From contig JACQUN010000081.1 in NCBI GenBank assembly GCA_016210285.1, forward strand, positions 1 to 15,828: DNA of 15,828 nt, written 5' to 3'. Each line of letters opens with the position of its first letter. Within the stretch, counting starts at the first letter, position 1. This document shows positions 12,486 to 15,828 of this stretch, piece after piece. The translations under genes and the position numbers were made by a program. The notes under the pieces are model-generated. The model was not told the DNA's origin. It did no database searches and saw only the letters and a list, made by a program, of their open reading frames with translations. The stretch is from Chloroflexota bacterium (GTDB lineage: Bacteria > Chloroflexota > Dehalococcoidia > UBA1127 > JACQUN01).

Positions 12486-12504
12486 ATGTGCACGGGGAGA
12501 GGCC

Positions 12505-12529
12505 GCTCCTGCCCCGGGGAGGCAGGAGC
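12505..12529 (+). promoter_or_regulatory. Hairpin in the leader of the ECF sigma gene
   Basis: GCTCCTGCC and GGCAGGAGC form a perfect 9-bp stem around a 7-base loop (CCGGGGA). The stem ends 1 base before the GGGAGG ribosome site (12531-12536) and 11 bases before the GTG start. It could hinder ribosome entry or serve as an operator for both divergent operons. Confidence 0.5.
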
Positions 12530-12540
12530 CGGGAGGCCAC

Positions 12541-13107
12541 GTGCAGGACATCGAAGCGCTGGCGCGGGAGGCGCAAAAAGGGGATGATGGCGCCTTCGCC
12601 CAGATCTACGAGCTCTTCTTTGATCGTATCCATCGCTATCTGGTGGTGCGCATAGGCGACCCGGCGGAGGCGGAGGATCTGACCCAGGAGGTCTTCCTGC
12701 GGGCCATGGAGGGGTTGGGTGGCTACCGCTGGCAGGGGAAACCCTTCGCCGCCTGGCTTTTCCGCATTGCCCATAACCTCATGGTGGACCGGTTCCGCCG
12801 CAGGGAGCGCGCTGGGCCTTCGGTCCCCCTGGAATCCGCCCTGGACCTGCCGGCGCAGGAGGACGTGGCGGGGCGAGCCGTGGTGAACATGGATGTGCAG
12901 CATCTTCAGGGGGCGCTGGCCCGTCTGACGGAGCTCCAGCGCCAGGCGGTTTTGCTGCGTTTCATCGCCGGTCTTTCCCTGGAGGAGACGGCGCAGGTGA
13001 TGGGAAAGAACGAGAACGCCATCAAGGCCCTGCAGCATGCCGCCCTCCAATCCCTACGCCGGCTGCTGCTACCCGCTTTGAGAGACCCCATGGCTGGCAA
13101 GGAATGA
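12541..13107 (+). CDS. ECF-family RNA polymerase sigma factor
   Basis: This 188-residue sigma-70 family factor has regions 2 and 4 only, which defines an ECF sigma. Region 2 (about 17-88) includes DLTQEVFLRA (47-56) and the FAAWLFRIAHNLMVDRFRR promoter-melting helix (69-87). Region 4 (about 121-176) has the helix-turn-helix LRFIAGLSLEETAQVMGK (139-156), then NENAIKALQHAAL. I chose GTG 12541 because GGGAGG is 4 bases upstream and the protein then starts like the family (MQDIEALAREAQKGDD); an upstream ATG at 12433 would add 36 non-family residues. The stop overlaps the next gene as ATGA. It would direct RNA polymerase to a small regulon, which may include the divergent copper operon. That is inference from position only. 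Confidence 0.93.
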   Translation: MQDIEALAREAQKGDDGAFAQIYELFFDRIHRYLVVRIGDPAEAEDLTQEVFLRAMEGLGGYRWQGKPFAAWLFRIAHNLMVDRFRRRERAGPSVPLESALDLPAQEDVAGRAVVNMDVQHLQGALARLTELQRQAVLLRFIAGLSLEETAQVMGKNENAIKALQHAALQSLRRLLLPALRDPMAGKE

Positions 13108-14171
13108 AGAAGCGACAGTTTGAAGACATCCTGAACGATTGCCTGGACCGCCTGGCCCGCGGAGAGGCGCTCAATGCGTGTCTTGCGCGTTATCCCCAGG
13201 CGGCGGAGGAGCTGCGCCCGCTGTTGCAGGTCGCCTGGTCCGCCATGCGGGTGGGGGCCTCAGTCCAGGCGTTGCCGCAAGCCCAGGCGGCCACGCTCCA
13301 GCGTCTCAGGGAGCGGCAGGAGCAGCGGCGCGCCCGGCGTCACCCCGGGGTGTGGGCTCTCCCCTGGCTGAAACCCTGGGCTGTCGCCACGGCGGCCCTG
13401 GTCGTCCTGGCCGTGGCGGGGTGGGGCACGACGGCTGCGGCGGCTGACACGGTGCCCGGGGACGCCCTCTACCCGGTGAAGCTGGCCCGGGAGCGCGTGA
13501 CTCTGGCTTTCGTCCCATCCGCGGGCGCCAGGGCCCGCTACTACCTCCGCCAGGCCCAGGCGCGGGGAGAGGAGATGGAGACCGCCGCGCTGCGGGGCAA
13601 AGGTTCGGAGGCTTTGGACGGGCTGGCAGAGCGCGTGGAGCACGATACCCAGCGGGCGGTTCGACTGGCCGGGTACGAGGGTCCCTACCCTCCCGTCACC
13701 CTCGCCACACCCGTGTTTGGCCTGCAAGAGGTCAAGGACCAGGTTCCGGTTGGCTTGAGCAAGCCCCTGCCACCCCCAGATCCCGGCCGACAGACTCAGC
13801 AGATTCTCTCTGTGACCTCCGTAGCAGGGGAAGGTGGAGCAGCGGCTGACCGAGCTGGCCCGGAACCGCCGCCGGTTCTCCTCTCGCCCTCCTGGCGCGG
13901 CAAGCTAGCGACTCAGGGGGATCTCCGCGAGATGCTGCGCGAAGAGCTCAAGCGGCACCTCATACGCCAGGAGCGCCTTTTGCAGCAGACGCCGCCCCAG
14001 GCCCGCCCGCAACTCCAGCAGGCTCTCCAGCGCAGCCGGCGCCACCTGGAGGCAGCCCTCGCAGCCCTGGAAGCGCAGCCATCAGAGACGCCCCGCCCCC
14101 TGGACCGCCCGGGGATGCCTGGGCGGCGCGGCCCGCCCGATGGGATGGGACCCCATAAGGGAAAACCATAA
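13104..14171 (+). CDS. DUF5667-type membrane protein, probable partner of the ECF sigma factor
   Basis: This is a 355-residue protein with a cytoplasmic N-terminal part (1-90), one membrane helix (about 92-112) and a large outer domain. Residues 115-160 (DTVPGDALYPVKLARERV ... RARYYLRQAQARGEEM) match the DUF5667 pattern often found beside ECF sigma genes in Chloroflexota and Actinobacteria. The N-terminal helices (3-75) may bind the sigma factor; there is no HxxxCxxC zinc motif, so it is not a ZAS anti-sigma. Residues 192-270 are Pro/Gly-rich and likely disordered. Residues 271-325 are strongly helical (REMLREELKRHLIRQERLL ... RSRRHLEAALAAL). The ATG overlaps the sigma stop (ATGA), so the two are coupled. 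Its role as anti-sigma is inferred. Confidence 0.82.
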   Translation: MKKRQFEDILNDCLDRLARGEALNACLARYPQAAEELRPLLQVAWSAMRVGASVQALPQAQAATLQRLRERQEQRRARRHPGVWALPWLKPWAVATAALVVLAVAGWGTTAAAADTVPGDALYPVKLARERVTLAFVPSAGARARYYLRQAQARGEEMETAALRGKGSEALDGLAERVEHDTQRAVRLAGYEGPYPPVTLATPVFGLQEVKDQVPVGLSKPLPPPDPGRQTQQILSVTSVAGEGGAAADRAGPEPPPVLLSPSWRGKLATQGDLREMLREELKRHLIRQERLLQQTPPQARPQLQQALQRSRRHLEAALAALEAQPSETPRPLDRPGMPGRRGPPDGMGPHKGKP

Positions 14172-14305
14172 TGGAAAAGAGGAGAGGTGGCAGCGTCCTG
14201 CGTTGCTCCGCTCCTGTCCTTTGCCCGCTTCCCAGCTTGGGTAGGCATAGCTCGTGAAGGCCGCCATCGCCCTTTGCTGCGCGTATTCCTTGCCGCCCGC
14301 AGCCA

Positions 14306-14314
14306 TGCTACCAT
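14306..14314 (+). promoter_or_regulatory. Possible extended -10 for the ABC transporter gene
   Basis: TGC-TACCAT has an extended -10 layout with four of six core bases. The only TTG-type -35 nearby (TTGCCG at 14290-14295) is 13 bases away, which is too short. The 167-base gap 14172-14338 otherwise shows no gene and no clear terminator after the DUF5667 gene, so read-through is equally possible. Confidence 0.22.
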
Positions 14315-14338
14315 AGAGGGGCGATGGTGCAGCGATAG

Positions 14339-15828
14339 ATGCGTATTCTCCTGCGATTGACCGCCCTGGCCTGGCGCTATCGGAGTCGCCTCCTGGCTGC
14401 CTACGTCTGTGTTCTGGCGGCCACAGGCTTCTCCCTGGCGGTGCCCCGGCTCCTGGGCAGCGCGGTGGACCAGGCCCTCACGTCGGGGGAGCTCCGCCGC
14501 CTGGTGGCGCTGGCCCTGGCGGTTCTGGCGGCCAGCGCCCTGCGCGGCCTCTTCAGCTACGGGCAGAGCTACCTGGGGGAGTGGATATCCCAGCGGGTGG
14601 CCTACGACCTGCGCAATGCCCTCTATGACAAGCTCCAGCACCTGAGCTTCGCCTACCACGACCGCCAGCAGACCGGGAACCTGATGTCCAAGGCCACCGC
14701 CGACGTGGAAGGGGTGCGCTGGTTCACCAACATGGCAATGCTGCGCGCCGTCCAGACGGTGGCCCTGGTGGGTGGCACCGCCGGGCTCCTGCTGGCCGCT
14801 GACTGGCGCTTGGCCCTCATCACCCTGGCGCTGGTGCCCTTCGTGGCCTGGCGCGCCACCGTCATCAGCGGGGCGCTCCGGCCCCTCTGGCTGCACGTGC
14901 AGCAAGTCACGGGGGTCATGACGACCGTGCTCCAGGAGAACCTGGCCGGGGCGCGGGTCGTGCGGGCCTTCGGCGCCGAGGAGTTTGAGGAGGCCAAGTT
15001 CAGCGCCCAGGCGCGGGAGGTGGCAGAGCGCACCGTGGAGTCCAGCCGCCTTCAGGCGTCCAACTCCTCGCAGATGGCCCTGGGCTTTGCAATCGCCACG
15101 GTCCTCATCCTCTGGTTCGGCGGGCGCGAGGTCCTGGCGGGGCGTTTGACCCCTGGCGAGCTGGCCCAGTTCATCTTCTACCTGGGCCTCATCACCATGC
15201 CGGTGCGGATGACCGGCTGGATCATCAACTCCTTCTCCCGAGCCGTCTCTTCCGGGCAGCGCATCTACGAGGTGCTGGATGCCCGCTCCCCTGTGGAGGA
15301 CCGGCCCGGTGCCCGCAGCGTGGGCCGGCTTGAGGGACACATCCGGTTCGAAGATGTCAGCTTCTCCTACGATACGTTAGCGCCGGTGCTGCGCCGCATC
15401 TCCTTCGAGGCTCGGCCGGGGCAGGTCGTGGCGCTCCTGGGCGCGCCGGGGAGCGGAAAGACCACCATCGTCCACCTGATCCCACGTTTCTATGACGCGA
15501 CCTCTGGCCGCATCACCGTGGACAGTATGGATGTGCGGGACATGACCCTGGCCTCCCTGCGCCGCAACGTGGGCATCGCGATGCAGGACATCTTTCTCTT
15601 CTCGGCCACCATCCAGGAGAACGTCGCCTATGGCAGGCCGCAGGCTTCCCCCCAGGAGGTGATGCAGGCGGCGCGCATCGCCCAGCTCCACGACTTTATC
15701 GCCAGGCTCCCCCAGGGCTACGAGACGTGGGTGGGTGAGCGGGGGGTGACCCTGTCGGGAGGCCAGCGCCAGCGGCTGGCCATCGCGCGAACGGTTCTCC
15801 TGGACCCGCCCATCCTCATCCTGGACGA
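14339..15828 (+). CDS. ABC exporter, fused membrane and ATPase domains (3' end outside window)
   Basis: The window shows 496 codons of an ABC multidrug/lipid-type half-exporter; the stop lies beyond the right edge. The membrane domain (about 1-310) has six helices and the helical coupling motif ENLAGARVVRAFGAEEFE (200-217). The ATPase domain starts near 335 (IRFEDVSFSYD). It shows Walker A GAPGSGKTT (368-376), a Q-loop at IAMQDIFLF, signature LSGGQ (472-476) and the start of Walker B (ILILD), where the sequence ends. ATG 14339 follows an in-frame TAG directly (TAGATG) and has no close ribosome site. A tiny ATG-GTG-CAG-CGA-TAG frame at 14324 sits just upstream behind GAGGGG. Exporters of this type work as dimers and are often encoded as adjacent pairs, so a partner may follow. 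The substrate is unknown. Confidence 0.93.
   Translation, partial: MRILLRLTALAWRYRSRLLAAYVCVLAATGFSLAVPRLLGSAVDQALTSGELRRLVALALAVLAASALRGLFSYGQSYLGEWISQRVAYDLRNALYDKLQHLSFAYHDRQQTGNLMSKATADVEGVRWFTNMAMLRAVQTVALVGGTAGLLLAADWRLALITLALVPFVAWRATVISGALRPLWLHVQQVTGVMTTVLQENLAGARVVRAFGAEEFEEAKFSAQAREVAERTVESSRLQASNSSQMALGFAIATVLILWFGGREVLAGRLTPGELAQFIFYLGLITMPVRMTGWIINSFSRAVSSGQRIYEVLDARSPVEDRPGARSVGRLEGHIRFEDVSFSYDTLAPVLRRISFEARPGQVVALLGAPGSGKTTIVHLIPRFYDATSGRITVDSMDVRDMTLASLRRNVGIAMQDIFLFSATIQENVAYGRPQASPQEVMQAARIAQLHDFIARLPQGYETWVGERGVTLSGGQRQRLAIARTVLLDPPILILD

Noticed and set aside
13913..15340. A 475-codon open frame on the minus strand
   Set aside because: It is antisense to the DUF5667 and ABC exporter genes and gives a His/Gly/Gln-rich product without any fold-like pattern.

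Overview
The window is GC-rich chromosomal DNA (about two thirds G+C by eye) with short intergenic gaps and genes on both strands. A diderm proteobacterium looks unlikely. The GC-rich acyl-CoA carboxylase BC/BCCP pair, the ECF sigma factor paired with a DUF5667-type membrane partner, the CopC/CopD and YtkA-like copper proteins and the short MetF-type reductase together suggest a Chloroflexota member (Dehalococcoidia-like). This is inference from gene content only. There is no rRNA, tRNA, CRISPR array or recognisable insertion sequence.

Layout. (1) 67-3487, minus strand: biotin carboxylase, biotin carboxyl carrier protein, a soluble HtrA-like protease and a small Cys/His-rich protein, tightly packed and ending in a weak hairpin at the left edge. 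(2) 3488-3894: divergent intergenic region with palindromes and a candidate tatA promoter. (3) 3895-4125, plus: TatA. (4) 4251-5132, minus: methylenetetrahydrofolate reductase-like protein, with an intrinsic-terminator-like hairpin upstream in its 5' region. (5) 5549-8154, plus: two adjacent paralogous MFS permeases. (6) 8191-8865, minus: RimI-like acetyltransferase. (7) 8962-12430, minus: a probable copper-handling operon, read as His-rich membrane protein, YtkA-like anchored protein, a 56-aa acidic-tailed membrane peptide, and a CopC-CopD protein. The CopC-CopD frame is broken by a one-base frameshift from a downstream YtkA-like/cytochrome c portion. (8) 12541-14171, plus: ECF sigma factor and its coupled membrane partner. 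(9) 14339-15828, plus: ABC exporter cut by the right edge.

The most interesting part is region 7-8. If one base near 9895 is removed, the two neighbouring frames become a single 734-residue protein with the order CopC - CopD - YtkA-like - membrane helix - cytochrome c. It is encoded with two further exported or membrane proteins, and two of the three predicted signal peptides would leave an N-terminal histidine. An ECF sigma system is transcribed divergently from this operon. I read it as a copper-uptake or copper-delivery module with a built-in electron-transfer domain. The domains are seen in sequence; the combined function is inference.
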